From positions 72,268,322-72,332,321 of the forward strand of contig OZ035961.1 of the NCBI GenBank assembly GCA_964034945.1: 64,000 nucleotides of DNA, read 5' to 3'. A program made the position numbers and the translations under genes. This document shows positions 11,892-21,457 of the stretch, piece by piece (positions within the stretch are counted from its first letter, which is position 1; every line of letters starts with the position of its first letter). The notes beneath the pieces are model-generated. The model had not been told where the DNA came from and searched no databases. It was given only the letters and a program-made list of their open reading frames with translations. The stretch comes from Chrysopilus asiliformis. Lineage: Eukaryota > Arthropoda > Insecta > Diptera > Rhagionidae.

Positions 11892-12234
11892 TCTCCCCTT
11901 TTTCAAATTCAAAAATAATTCAAAAATATTTAATTAATTCATTGACAATGTAAACTTAATCTTAAGTATTTTCATAACTTTTCTCCATCTTACCCTTTAA
12001 CAATATTTTATAAACCTTCACCTTCAATAATCAAATTTTAAGTTATTATTGTAAAGTTTAATTATGAATTTAACAACTTCAAAACTAAATTAAATATATC
12101 AAGCTTTTGGCAATTTACACAAAAAATAGGAATTTCTTCGGAAAATTCTTCCACTTTTTAAATCCTTAATCCAATAAGATCTTGGGGTTGAGTGTTTTTC
12201 AACTATTTCAGCCTCAGACCAAATGTTACCATTT

Positions 12235-14850
12235 CTAAACATAATTTTTTTCATTTATTCGAAATTCAGGCTTCTCTTTTACATCTCGGTTATAATAAAA
12301 AGCTGCTCGTTTTCTTTTATATTCAAAATTTGTTTTTAAATTTGGAACTGAATTAATGTTAAAGTGGCTTAATCTTTCTGGAAGCAATGCTCTAGTTTTT
12401 CTACCAAATAAAAATTGATTTGGCGAAAGATTTAAATCTTTAATTGGTGTATTTCGATACTCCAATAGGGAAATCCAATAATCATTTTCTGATTTTTTAA
12501 AAATGTTTTTTGCAATTTGAACTGCTCTCTCAGCTAGTCCATTTGATTTCGGATATAATGGACTTGACGTTATTACTTTAATGTCATTCAATTTCGTAAA
12601 CTTCAGAAACTCGTAACTTGAAAATGGCATATTATCTGCTATAATTTCTTTAGGTAACCCATGTGTGGCAAATACAATTTTAAGGTTTTCTATAACACTT
12701 TTGGCCGTTTTAGAGCTTAGACGACAAATCTCTAAATATTTGGAATAATAATCTATTATTACAAGAAAATTCTTATTTTTAAATTGACATATGTCCATTC
12801 CAATTTTCATGAATGGAAACATCGGAATCTCATGTGATAAAAGCGGTTCTTTTCTCGAACTATTTCTATATTTTTGGCAAATCATACATTTTTCAATCAT
12901 ATTCTCTATGTCTGTCATAATCCCTGGCCAATACAAAATTTCCCTAGCACGACTCTTAGTTTTCTCAATTCCAAAGTGAGATCTATGTAAAATTTCTAAC
13001 ATCTCTTTTCTTAAACATGTGGGAACAAAAATTTTCTCATCTAAAAACACTATTTTATTTTCTACATATAAATTTTCTTTAAATTTCCAAAAACTTTTTA
13101 TAAATTCTGGTAAAAACTTTTTGTTATTTGGCCAACCTTGTACAATTATTTCTCTTAATTTTGACAAGATTTCATCGCTATCTGTTGCCTGCTGGATTTT
13201 AAGTATTTTTTCATCAGATACATTAACTGAGTGTACTATTCCCTTTAAATCACTAACAGTTTCGGATCTATCTTTTTTGTTGTAGAATCTAGACAACAAA
13301 TCTGCTACTAACATGTACCGACCTGGTAAATATTCTAAATTCATCTCATACTTCCATAATTTTAATTTCATCCGTTGCAGTCTACCTGATGGTATTTTAT
13401 GAATTGATTTATTAATTATACCTAATAAAGGCTTGTGATCCGTTTGCATTGTAAATTTTCTTCCATAAACCCAGTTATGAAACCTCTCACATGCAAAACA
13501 AATTGCTAACATTTCTTTTTCTATCTGAGAATATTCTTTTTCAATATCTGTTAAACTTTTTGATGCAAACGAAATCGGATAATTATTTTGAAGCAAACAA
13601 CAGCCAACACCATTTTTACTGGCATCTGTTTGAATAACAATATCTACTTCAGGATTAAACGGTTTTAATTTAGGTGCTTCAATTATAAGTTTTTTAATAT
13701 CTAATAAACATTTATTATGAATTGGAAGCCAGCTAAAATTTACATCTTTTTTGACTAATAATCTTAAAGGAGTTGAAATTTCTGCTAAATTAGGAATTAC
13801 TTTTTGCAAATAATTAATCATGCCTAATAATTTTTGGACTTCTTTTTTATTGTTAGGAATACCTAATTCTTCAATTGCTTTAATTCTGTCATTGTCAAAA
13901 CAAATACCCTGCTTGGAAATTCTATGACCTAGAAAACGAACTTCCGTTTTTCTAAATTGCAACTTCTGTTTGTTAAATTTTATATCTAAAACTTTTGCCC
14001 GTTCCATAACCTGTTTGAATATTTTATCATGTTCTTCAAGAGTATCAGCATAAATAAGTATATCATCTATATAAACTAAGGTGCCATTAATACCTTCAAA
14101 ATTTCTCTCATTGAACTTCTGAAACGCTTCGGGAGCGATTTTTACCCCAAAAGGTAATCTAAGAAACCTATAACATCCAAATGGCGAATTAAATGTACAA
14201 AGACTACTAGATTTTTCATTAAGCCTAATTTGGAAGAATCCCTCTTTTATGTCTAGTACACTAAAATACTGTTTTTCTGAAACTTTCATCATTATGTCTT
14301 CAAATTTTGGTATTACCACCTTCTCATCTACAATACTTTTATTTAAGTTCTGTGGATCGAGACAAACTCTAATATTTCCATTCGATTTTTCCACTATAAC
14401 TAGGTTAGATATCCATTCAGATGGTTCAGTAACCCTTTTAATAATTTCTAATTGTTCTAATCTATTTAGTTCTTTCCGCAACGGCTCAAGCAAACTAACT
14501 GGCACTCTACGAGGTGGAGTGGCAATAGGGCTAACATTTTCTTTTAATTTAATATCAAATTCTTTGACAAAACACCCAATTCCTTCAAAATTTTGAGCGT
14601 ACTGATCTAACATTTTGTTTTGTGATGCCATTTCGACAGTTTCCAGTCTTTGAATCAACTTTAGATTTAAACAACCTTGCAAACCAAAAATAGGTGTTGA
14701 ATCGCTGTCAACAATAGCAAACTTTTCAATACTAAACTCATTTTTAAAACAACATTCTAATTCAATTTCCCCAATTACATTGAGTGTATTGCCACCATAA
14801 GCCATTAACTTTAAGTTAGTTCCTGTTGCTTCAACATTAGCAAGCATTTT
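12235..14850 (-). CDS. pol: Gypsy Pol: end of protease, reverse transcriptase, RNase H, integrase
   Basis: One long frame of about 870 residues encoding retrotransposon polymerase functions. In order: the tail of the protease (LMAYGGNTLNVIGE), RT with LPFGVKIAPEAFQ and the catalytic YIDDILIYA near residue 265-275, RNase H with QTDASKNGVG and TDHKPLLG, the integrase zinc domain (H..H..C-x2-C, ending CMICQKYR), and the integrase core with Asp in GMDICQF, Asp in ADNMPF and Glu in LAERAVQ. Most relatives have SDNGPQF where this reads ADNMPF. The stop at 12235-12237 follows a run of seven A (minus strand). The family C-terminus continues to about 12105 in a neighbouring frame, so a one-base indel truncates it. 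The apparent N-terminal MPFKYIDKM (to 14871) comes from a Helitron-type end, not from pol. Confidence 0.93.
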   Translation of the reverse strand, partial: KMLANVEATGTNLKLMAYGGNTLNVIGEIELECCFKNEFSIEKFAIVDSDSTPIFGLQGCLNLKLIQRLETVEMASQNKMLDQYAQNFEGIGCFVKEFDIKLKENVSPIATPPRRVPVSLLEPLRKELNRLEQLEIIKRVTEPSEWISNLVIVEKSNGNIRVCLDPQNLNKSIVDEKVVIPKFEDIMMKVSEKQYFSVLDIKEGFFQIRLNEKSSSLCTFNSPFGCYRFLRLPFGVKIAPEAFQKFNERNFEGINGTLVYIDDILIYADTLEEHDKIFKQVMERAKVLDIKFNKQKLQFRKTEVRFLGHRISKQGICFDNDRIKAIEELGIPNNKKEVQKLLGMINYLQKVIPNLAEISTPLRLLVKKDVNFSWLPIHNKCLLDIKKLIIEAPKLKPFNPEVDIVIQTDASKNGVGCCLLQNNYPISFASKSLTDIEKEYSQIEKEMLAICFACERFHNWVYGRKFTMQTDHKPLLGIINKSIHKIPSGRLQRMKLKLWKYEMNLEYLPGRYMLVADLLSRFYNKKDRSETVSDLKGIVHSVNVSDEKILKIQQATDSDEILSKLREIIVQGWPNNKKFLPEFIKSFWKFKENLYVENKIVFLDEKIFVPTCLRKEMLEILHRSHFGIEKTKSRAREILYWPGIMTDIENMIEKCMICQKYRNSSRKEPLLSHEIPMFPFMKIGMDICQFKNKNFLVIIDYYSKYLEICRLSSKTAKSVIENLKIVFATHGLPKEIIADNMPFSSYEFLKFTKLNDIKVITSSPLYPKSNGLAERAVQIAKNIFKKSENDYWISLLEYRNTPIKDLNLSPNQFLFGRKTRALLPERLSHFNINSVPNLKTNFEYKRKRAAFYYNRDVKEKPEFRINEKNYV

Positions 14851-15089
14851 ATCTATATATTTAAAAGGCAAAGCGATTTTGTATGGATTTCTTTCGACAG
14901 AGCTCCTGCAGTTCCTATTGAACCGATTTTGATGATTCTTTTTTTAAATGAAAGCTCTATAGCTGTAGATATGTCCGTTTTACTTTTTTTCAATTTTTAA
15001 TAATACTTTTTTAGTGATTTGCCTTTCAAATTTATCAATATGCCGCTAACTAAGTCTTCAATGTTAACACGACATTCTGTACTGTATGA

Positions 15090-15990
15090 TTAGTGCAGTG
15101 AGTTAGAAGTTGATCTACGATGCGCCAGGCACCGGGTTCAATTCTTATCGGTAACAAAATTATTTTGTTTTTCTTTTCAAATTTTTTTTTGTTGATTTAT
15201 TTATTTTTATTAATTTTTTATTACTTAATTTATCTTTAAGTTTACATTTTTACTCCTGAATAAGTGTTAATGCGCCAGAGTGCGGGTTCGATTCCGAGTG
15301 GTGACAAAATGTTTTTTTTTTAATTTTTTTTTTGACCTTAAATTATTTATTTTATTTATATTATACTTCTTTAGGCGCGTTGGGCGATTTTTGGATGGGT
15401 AAAATCTTATGAGTTCGCGTCACCGACATGCTAATTTAACAGCTTAAGAATGCTGATTCGCTTTCATTTGATTTTTTATACAGAAAAAATCGATTTTTTT
15501 TGGAAGACAGTACCGAGCAAAATAAAATTAGCGAGAAAATTTCTGAATAGCACGTGACTTTGTTATACAACAAAAAATCGATTTTTTTTTTTTTTGAAAA
15601 TATCATACGGTAAAATAAAATGAGACAGAAAATTTCTGAACAGCACGTGGCATTCTTATACAGAAAGAATTAAATATCTCCAGCTATTTGTTGTATAAGA
15701 AAATCATGTGCTGCCCAGGAATTCAAACCTTAACATGCATATTGACTTTTATTTGACATTTACTGTTTATTAGCATATATTTTCAAAATTTCAGGTTGAA
15801 AAATATGTAGGTATAAATACACGACAAAATAATTATTACCTTACATATATTATTGTTTTAATAATATATGTATAATATATGTACTGCAGTTTTTTATTAC
15901 TTAATTTATCTTTAAAATTTATATTCTTACTACTGAATAAGTGTAAACTACATCGCGCCAGGTACGGGTTCAATTCTGAGCGGTGGCAAA
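15090..15990 (+). repeat. Three repeats with a tRNA-like B box
   Basis: 'gcgccaggcaccgggttcaa' (about 15122), 'gcgccagagtgcgggttcga' (about 15271) and 'gcgccaggtacgggttcaat' (about 15955) each contain a B-box-like GGTTCRATTC. Each is followed by '.gt.acaaaat' or 'ggtggcaaaat' and then a T-run. The first has an A-box-like TAGTGCAGTGAG about 40 bp upstream. No cloverleaf can be drawn, so these are better seen as tRNA-derived, SINE-like repeats than tRNA genes. The upstream sequence 'ttattacttaatttatcttt' is shared by the second and third. Confidence 0.5.
15478..15720 (-). repeat. Tandem repeat, about 100 bp units, inverted relative of 48505-48870
   Basis: Units contain 'aaaatcgatttttttt', 'gagcaaaataaaatt', 'agaaaatttctgaa.agcacgtg' and 'ttatacaacaaaaaatcg'. 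The 48.5 kb array carries the reverse complement. Two to three units are visible. Confidence 0.7.
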
Positions 15991-16545
15991 ATATTTTTAT
16001 TTTATTTTATTTTTTTTCTGAAATTGAGTTTTTTAAACGTAAAATTAAAAATATCTGTTACGCATCGTCTTTTATTGGAAAAAGTGAAAACCATCTTCTC
16101 TATATATATAATCGTTTAACCTGACGCCCAGCCCAAACCCCTGAAGACAGAGACTTGAAACTTTCAGAATATGTCCCAACCATCGCGTAGGCGCTCACTA
16201 AGACGAGATTTTCCGAAATTTTAGCGCTAAGGGGGTGAACGGGGGGTAAATAGGAGGCTGAAAAGTATCACTCGGGGGTTTTTGGGGTCGCTGATCACGA
16301 ATCTATATATTTAAAAGGCAAAGCGATTTTGTATGTATTTCTTTCGACACAGCTCCAGCCTAAAATCGATTTTGATTATTCTTTTTTTAAATGAAAGCTC
16401 TATCTGTAGATGTGTCCACTTTACTTTTTTCCCATCTATATAATAAAAACTGTAAGGGGGACAATGTTTGTAACTTTGGATTTTCTCAAAAATATTGACA
16501 TACATTGATGTATTTGGTCGTATAATACTGATGCCAAAAATGACA

Positions 16546-16805
16546 TTTTTATACCCGTATGGTGAAACCAAAGGGTATATTAACTTTGCCTTACCGTTTG
16601 TAACGCCAAGACCCCGTCATCACACATAAAAATGTATTACACCAGTGTGTTTAGAATGATAAACAAAATTGATTTTTACATGTCCGTCTGTAGCGCGGAT
16701 TGCGGGCGCACGGATTGGTTGACTTGAAATTTTGTGCAGATCCGTTTTTCGCAAAATGCGAGGCTAAGTTCGTTAATGGACAAAAATGGACCATTAGGGG
16801 ATACC
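16546..16805 (+). mobile_element. Helentron/DINE-1-like element, copy C, 3'-truncated
   Basis: Has the standard start TTTTTATACCCGTATGG but only a trace of the GTCY tract. It stops after 'ggaccattagggg', where G-rich DNA takes over. Confidence 0.75.
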
Positions 16806-16975
16806 CTGTAGTGTACAGGAAGGGGTAGGTTACGGTGGGAAGGGTACGGGAAGGAGTCAGCCTGCCCTACACTGGGCGTCAATACTATAGGGTACAGTGG
16901 AACTTGCTAGGCCCCACATTGCACGCCAATTAGGTAGGTACGGGAGGACGTAAGGTTCAGGAAGAGGAGGGGGAT

Positions 16976-18140
16976 TTAAACAAGGGAAGGAATATCTTCA
17001 GGTTCAGAGGGGTAGACACGCTTGTAATATTTAAAAGGCAAGACATTAACGTCTGCTCCAGAATCTAATTTGAAATTCACAAACTTCCCATTTACTAAAA
17101 TCTGTTCAAACCACGATCTTTGTGATTCAAAATTAGATTTGATCATATCAATATAAAGAGAATCTGATTTCGTACCTTTTGTATTCTGGATTTCATTAAC
17201 TGATTTTGAAAAACAAGCAACTGCAAAATGATTACTTTTCCCACACTTTTTACATAGTTTGCCAAACGCTGGACACTGAGCATAAGCATGAACTTGATTG
17301 CAGAATTTACATTTTATGTTCCTAAAATTATTATCAGATTTTTTAATCAGTTTTCTATTATCATAATTCGATTTTGTAACACCTTTGTGAAAATTTTTAT
17401 TTTTACTATTTTCATGAAAATTTTTATTTTTATTAATTTCAAATTTCTTACTACAGCCCTGTTTCCTATCAACAGCTAGGACTTCTGCTTGATTGTTGTC
17501 CTCTCGTTTTCTCTGCAATGCCTTTGCCTGCGAATTAGAAACTTCCTCTGCACGTGCCATCTCGATTGCCTTCTGAAGAGTTAAACCATCTGTCTCGTGT
17601 AACATTCTTTTCTGCAGTCTTTTATCCGCTACTCCTAATACAATGCGGTCCCGTAACATTCGTTCTTCCATTGTTGAGTAACCACATGTTTTGACCAACT
17701 TTTTGATGTCTATCAGAAATGCATCAAATTTTTCACCATCCTCTTGAACACGACTCCAGAACAAAAAACTTTCATACATTTCGTTTTTTCTGGGCATACA
17801 AAAATCAGCAAACGCTTTGTACACCTTATCGAACTTTTTCTTATCCTCATCAGACAAATTTAAAGAACTGTGGAAGAGTTCTATAGCCTGTGAGCCCGCT
17901 TCGTTAAGAAAAATCCCAATTTTTGCCGCATCACTTTTTGACTCTAGCTCAATAGCTGCCGAAAACTGTTCCCAATTTTGTGAAAATCGTCGCCAATTTT
18001 CCATCCAACACCAAATCATCTATTTTCTTTAGAAACTCCATTGTTACGACATTTACTTGTACTTTCCTCGGCCTGCCTGGTTTCCTCTTATTTGCTAATT
18101 TCAGCTTTTCCAACTTTTCTTTATCTGGATACACACCCAT
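16976..18140 (-). CDS. gag: Gypsy Gag with the first half of the protease, frameshifted
   Basis: Structural protein that packages element RNA. The likely start is at 18138-18140 (MGVYPDKE). It gives a basic N-terminus with KRKPGRPRK, an AT-hook-like core, followed by a one-base frameshift near 18005-18015 into the main frame. That frame begins around ENWRRFSQNWEQF, a motif typical of Gypsy Gag. Near 17215-17310 are two zinc knuckles, CKFCNQVHAYAQC and CKKCGKSNHFAVAC. The protease active site follows as LDSGADVNVLP at about 17040-17070. The frame ends in foreign DNA at 16976. Downstream pol is in the same orientation. The annotated ATG inside the main frame (18017-18019) is probably not the true start. 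Confidence 0.88.
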
Positions 18141-18166
18141 GTAACTCCTTAAACTTTTTTTTTAAC

Positions 18167-18184
18167 TCAACGACAACTGCGCCA
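18167..18184 (-). other. Primer-binding site
   Basis: Minus-strand TGGCGCAGTTGTCG directly abuts the 5' LTR. The first nine bases equal the tRNA-Ser-type primer site known from 17.6/297-like elements; the rest diverges. Confidence 0.7.
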
Positions 18185-18311
18185 TGTTATATTAGCTAAA
18201 TGAAAACAACTGTTTTCGTTCTCTTCTAAAAGCAGACTGGCCTTTTTATTAGAGATCATTAATTCCTTAAAAACTAAAGTATATACTAAAGTACTTAAAA
18301 CTAGTACTACA
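18185..18311 (-). repeat. 5' LTR of the Gypsy element
   Basis: 127 bp, TG..CA in minus orientation, without the nested Helentron. This is short for an LTR but complete: the TSD ATTCT follows at 18312-18316. Confidence 0.93.
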
Positions 18312-18316
18312 ATTCT

Positions 18317-18410
18317 TGCGCAGTAAAAGAGCAGTAAATGAGCAGAACATTTTCCACATTTTGTTTTTTCATTTTTGTTTCTGTGTTCCAGCTTCAACCT
18401 GAAACTTCCA
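18317..18410 (-). repeat. Satellite remnant, right side of the Gypsy insertion
   Basis: 'gcgcagtaaaagagcagtaa' and 'gtgttccagcttcaacctga' are the reverse complement of the 8.8-10.4 kb satellite. It continues the unit cut at 11212. Confidence 0.85.
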
Positions 18411-18419
18411 TTTTTTATA

Positions 18420-18990
18420 CAGTGGAGTCTCGGTAATGTGAACACACATCAGACATGGCTTGTTTACATATGTGTATTTTTCACGTTTAAGAGGTGAAAT
18501 TTTTAAAGAAAATTTTAATAAAAAACATGCTTACATTACTATAAAAGAAAGAAATTTCTGTATTCAATAGAAAAAGTGACAAGAGGATACATTACAATAA
18601 GTATTCTGTAATTTTTGTTTGTTTTTGTGTTTTGGTAGTGGTTTTCATTGCTGCTGGTTCTTTTAATTTCTTGAGTACCAATACAGTATCCCATTCAAGG
18701 TTTCGATCTTCGGCCCATTGCACGGCACGAGTAAAGATTTCAACTCTATACAGAAGACTATTCATTACATTTATATTCCATACATATATGTACAGAAGAA
18801 AAAGAAGTTGTATTTCGCATATGTAAAAAGAAGTTGTATTTCGCATATGTTAGTGTAATTTTTGTTCACGTTATAGAGTACCAGTTTTCGTGTTTGTTCA
18901 CGTTGTAAGATACTCAATGTTGACAGCGAGGCGGTTCATGTTACTGGATTGTTCATATAATGGAGTGTTCACGTAACCAAGACTCCACTG
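18420..18990. mobile_element. pogo/Tigger-like element (Tc1/mariner superfamily), deleted
   Basis: Ends CAGTGGAGTCTCGGTAATGT (left) and CAGTGGAGTCTTGGTTACGT (right, inverted), with TA at 18418-18419 and 18991-18992. The terminal word and TA target are typical of pogo/Tigger elements. The interior keeps only the end of the transposase. Confidence 0.88.
18592..18846 (-). pseudogene. C-terminal remnant of a pogo/Tigger-type transposase
   Basis: The last 50 or so residues read RVEIFTRAVQWAEDRN, then VLVLKKLKE and a QTKITEYL ending. Tigger and jerky-like transposases end in the same pattern: an acidic helix, a Leu/Lys helix and a Q-T-x-I/L-x-x-F/L tail. The CENP-B-like DNA-binding and DDE domains are missing. 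Its position inside TA-flanked pogo ends supports the assignment. Confidence 0.6.
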
Positions 18991-19431
18991 TATATAGATT
19001 TAACGATTCGTCCTGGCAGTGTTGGACAACAATCAATTAAATTTCAATTGACTAATTAATTGAATTAACTTAATTACAATTAAAGAGTAATTGTAGGTTG
19101 AAATTAAATTAATTAACGATTAATTCAATTGCAATTAAATTTAACTGCAATTAAATTAATTGAGATTATGTTTTTAATTTTAAATTTTAAAAAAATACCT
19201 GTAAATAAAATGTACATAGGATAAGTGCTACAATGACTAATCTGCCAAAAAGCCACAAATTGTTTTAAATCAGCGGTGGCCAACCCGCGGCCCGCGGGCC
19301 GCATGCGGCCCGAGACGTTTGAAAATGCGGCCCGCCAAATGATTTGAAATTTACAAAAAAAAACTATGTAACTAATAAAATACAAAATACTAAAACTGCT
19401 CATAAAGTTTATATGCAATTTTACAATTTAA

Positions 19432-19953
19432 TTTTTATACCCGTATGGTGAATCCAAAGCGTATATTAACTTAGCCTTATCGTTTGTAACGCCAAGATCC
19501 CGTCATTACACACAAAAATGAATTGCGCCAATGCGTTTAGAATGATAAAATAAATTAATTTGTGCATGTCCGTCCGTCTGTCCGTCTGTGGCGCGGAGCT
19601 ACAGACTTGAAATTTTACGCAGATTCGTTTTTCGTAAAATGCGAGGCTAAGTTCGTTAATGGGCAAAAACGGACCATTAGAGGGGGTACCCCCCATAACA
19701 AATGAAAACGTTTTTTGCGAATATCTCAAAAACGGTGCCTCTTATCTAAAAAGTACAAGAACAAAAGTTATTTAGGATATAATTCTACGTAAAACTCCCA
19801 TACCTCAAAATCCGATTGGAATAAATTTTAAAACATCTTCTTCGACAGTTTGACTTCAAAGTGGAATTTTGATAAACTGTTCGCCGTTCACTTAAATCAC
19901 CATACGGGGTTTCAATAATTGCCAGATTGGCAGTTTTAGCTTTTGTTATGTTT
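19432..19953 (+). mobile_element. Helentron/DINE-1-like element, copy D
   Basis: Complete copy, TTTTTATACCCG to TTATGTTT, with a shortened GTCY tract (19567-19590) and the subterminal CACCATACGGG near 19900. The 3' hairpin has one change (cagttttagc instead of caattatagc). Confidence 0.85.
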
Positions 19954-20043
19954 TATTTTACATAAGTACTACTCGTATATATACATTTACATTTACATAA
20001 GTCCATTTATACATATATTTGTTTAGCAAATATCTTTTTCTTA

Positions 20044-20389
20044 TCCCACGACTCCATTAGACACTTTTCCAGATTGGATTTAAATCCAATCACGAAAAAG
20101 TCTAATGGAGACTCAAAAAATCTTGCATCATGATTTAAATCTCCTTACTGTCATGATTTTTTCGGCTACTGAAAAGTAGGATTTTTTTTGACATTTGTTC
20201 AGTCAAATTAGCTGATTTCTAGTTGGCTGCCCTGATTACCTCCTGATTGACATTTCTAAGTACGCTATGGAGACACGATAAATATGAAAAATCATGACTG
20301 AAGATGCCCACGCGGGGATTTCTTTATTCGCCAAAATATGGAGTAGGTGAAAAAATCATGATTTTTAAAAGCCCAATGGAGTCGTGGGG
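20044..20389. mobile_element. Harbinger-like MITE, TIR CCCACGACTCCATT
   Basis: TCCCACGACTCCATTAG at the left and CCCCACGACTCCATTGG at the right (inverted) are flanked by TTA at 20041-20043 and 20390-20392. The 3 bp TTA fits PIF/Harbinger. The interior repeats 'aaatcatga' words in both orientations. Non-coding. Confidence 0.75.
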
Positions 20390-21450
20390 TTATGCTCAAC
20401 TTTTTGCATTTTGTTCTAAATTTTTTTTTAAACCAAGTGACTGTTAAAAAACAACATAAAATATTATTTGAAAATTTTACTAAGAAACGGCGGTTATTCT
20501 ATTTTTTCATGTGCGGCCCGCCAAAAAAAATGAATCATCAGATTGGCCCGTGGAACGATTTGGGTTGGCCAGGCCTGTTTTAAATGATAATTAAAACGGC
20601 ATTTTTTAGTCACTCAATCCACTCACAACAAAACTATGATTGAGATTCAAATTTTGATTGAACGCTTAAGAGGTTTCGGTACATAATTCCGAAAATCAAA
20701 AACCCGAACTTTAAAATCACGTTTCTTCTGCTATTTGACGCAAAAATTTTAGTAGGAACGAAATATGTTGCACGATCCTTATATGTATATTATTAATCCT
20801 TTTAAATTTTGCTTTTCCAGCAAGGTGTTGTAAATTCGGGATTTTTCATTTGAAATTTCGATTTTTCAAAGTTTAGATTTAATCGTTAGTTGTTACTAGT
20901 AGTGATTCATCAAACAATTAACAATTGATTAGTTGTTATTGTGAAGAACAGCGCCTAACAACTCATTAATTGTGAAAGATATAATTAACAATTAATTAGT
21001 TATCAATTGCAGAGTTTACAATTACAATTGATTAATTGTAATCGTTAATTGCAATTAAAAATAAAATTTTAATCGTTAATTGTTAATTTTTCTAACAATT
21101 ACATTTTGCCCAACACGGCCTTGGCAATTTTGGTTTTGTTATACTTTTTAATTGTGTTCACTTGAGCGGACGTTTACTGTACATAAAATACTGGTCCTTA
21201 ATATCCGTATTAATTTTTCCCATTATCTCAAAAACCCTTGATTGAATCGAAAATCTTGAAAAAATGGTTCAAATGATGTTTTTCATAATTGATTAAGTGA
21301 AAAGACTTCTGGGGCTCTCACACAACACAAATAATCAAAATTTCTATGTTTAGTTTATTGTCCTATCCAAAAGCGTAAATGACTCAAACTGGCAACGTAC
21401 TGTAATTAACTTTTAATATAATAAAATTTTTAATGTTGGCTTTTTAATTA

Positions 21451-21457
21451 TCTATAG
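21451..21457 (+). promoter_or_regulatory. Splice acceptor of the Mlc-c terminal exon
   Basis: 'tttttaattatctatag' ends in AG at 21456-21457 and is T-rich upstream. The protein similarity begins exactly after it. Confidence 0.85.

Larger units (their letters stand above)
14850..17030. mobile_element. Composite insertion in the Gypsy protease (Helitron-type ends, repeats, Helentron fragment)
   Basis: This block separates the two halves of the protease. TCTATATATTTAAAAGGC followed by 'aaagcgattttgtatg' occurs at about 14851 and again at 16305. A related TCTATATAATAAAA lies near 16435 and 'ctctatatatataatc' near 16097. These have the form of Helitron 5' ends, so several Helitron-like elements seem to have piled up. 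Between them are tRNA-like B-box repeats, a tandem repeat and a Helentron fragment. The stretch 16806-16985 is unusually G-rich and matches nothing I know. A shared TATTTAAAAGGCAA occurs at both the Gypsy gag side (about 17028) and the Helitron ends. Confidence 0.6.
11218..18311 (-). mobile_element. Gypsy (Ty3-like) LTR retrotransposon with two nested insertions
   Basis: Two LTRs of the form TG..CA bound the element: 11218-11891 (3' LTR, enlarged by a Helentron) and 18185-18311 (5' LTR, 127 bp). The 5 bp duplication ATTCT lies at 11213-11217 and 18312-18316. Both flanks are satellite and would rejoin as a normal unit ('aattaaatttgc' side to 'gcgcagtaaaag' side). The primer-binding site (minus-strand TGGCGCAGTTGTCG) touches the 5' LTR and resembles the tRNA-Ser site of some insect Gypsy elements. 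A purine tract, AAAAAGGGGAGA, precedes the 3' LTR. Gene order is gag, protease, RT, RNase H, integrase, as in Ty3/Gypsy. The protease is split by 2.2 kb of foreign DNA. There is no envelope gene. Not autonomous as it stands. Confidence 0.93.
19271..20577. mobile_element. Inner hAT element with GGCC-rich ends
   Basis: A perfect 8 bp duplication, TTTTAAAT, lies at 19263-19270 and 20578-20585. The left end is CAGCGGTGGCCAACCCGCGG; the right end, inverted, is CAGGCCTGGCCAACCC. The 'GCGGCCCG' words near both ends are the typical look of a hAT group found widely in animals. A short frame at 20392-20583 covers the right end and is not a gene. Nested in it are a Helentron (19432-19953) and a MITE (20044-20389). 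Confidence 0.9.
19017..21118. mobile_element. Outer hAT-like element with CAATTAATTG subterminal repeats
   Basis: The left end is CAGTGTTGGACAAC; the right end, inverted, is CCGTGTTGGGCAAAA. Inside both ends are many CAATTAATTG and TTAATTGCAATTAA words. The TIR and the subterminal clustering fit hAT. The flanks (CGTCCTGG and CCTTGGCA) are not a convincing 8 bp duplication, so the borders may be off by a base or two or have decayed. It is split by a second hAT at 19271-20577. Confidence 0.6.

Noticed and set aside
14851..14871. Annotated start (MPFKYIDKM) of the Gypsy pol frame
   Set aside because: The codons are the end word of a Helitron-type repeat that also occurs at 16305.
19017..21118. 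8 bp target duplication for the outer hAT
   Set aside because: Flanks CGTCCTGG and CCTTGGCA do not match well enough; I kept the element on its ends and subterminal repeats only.
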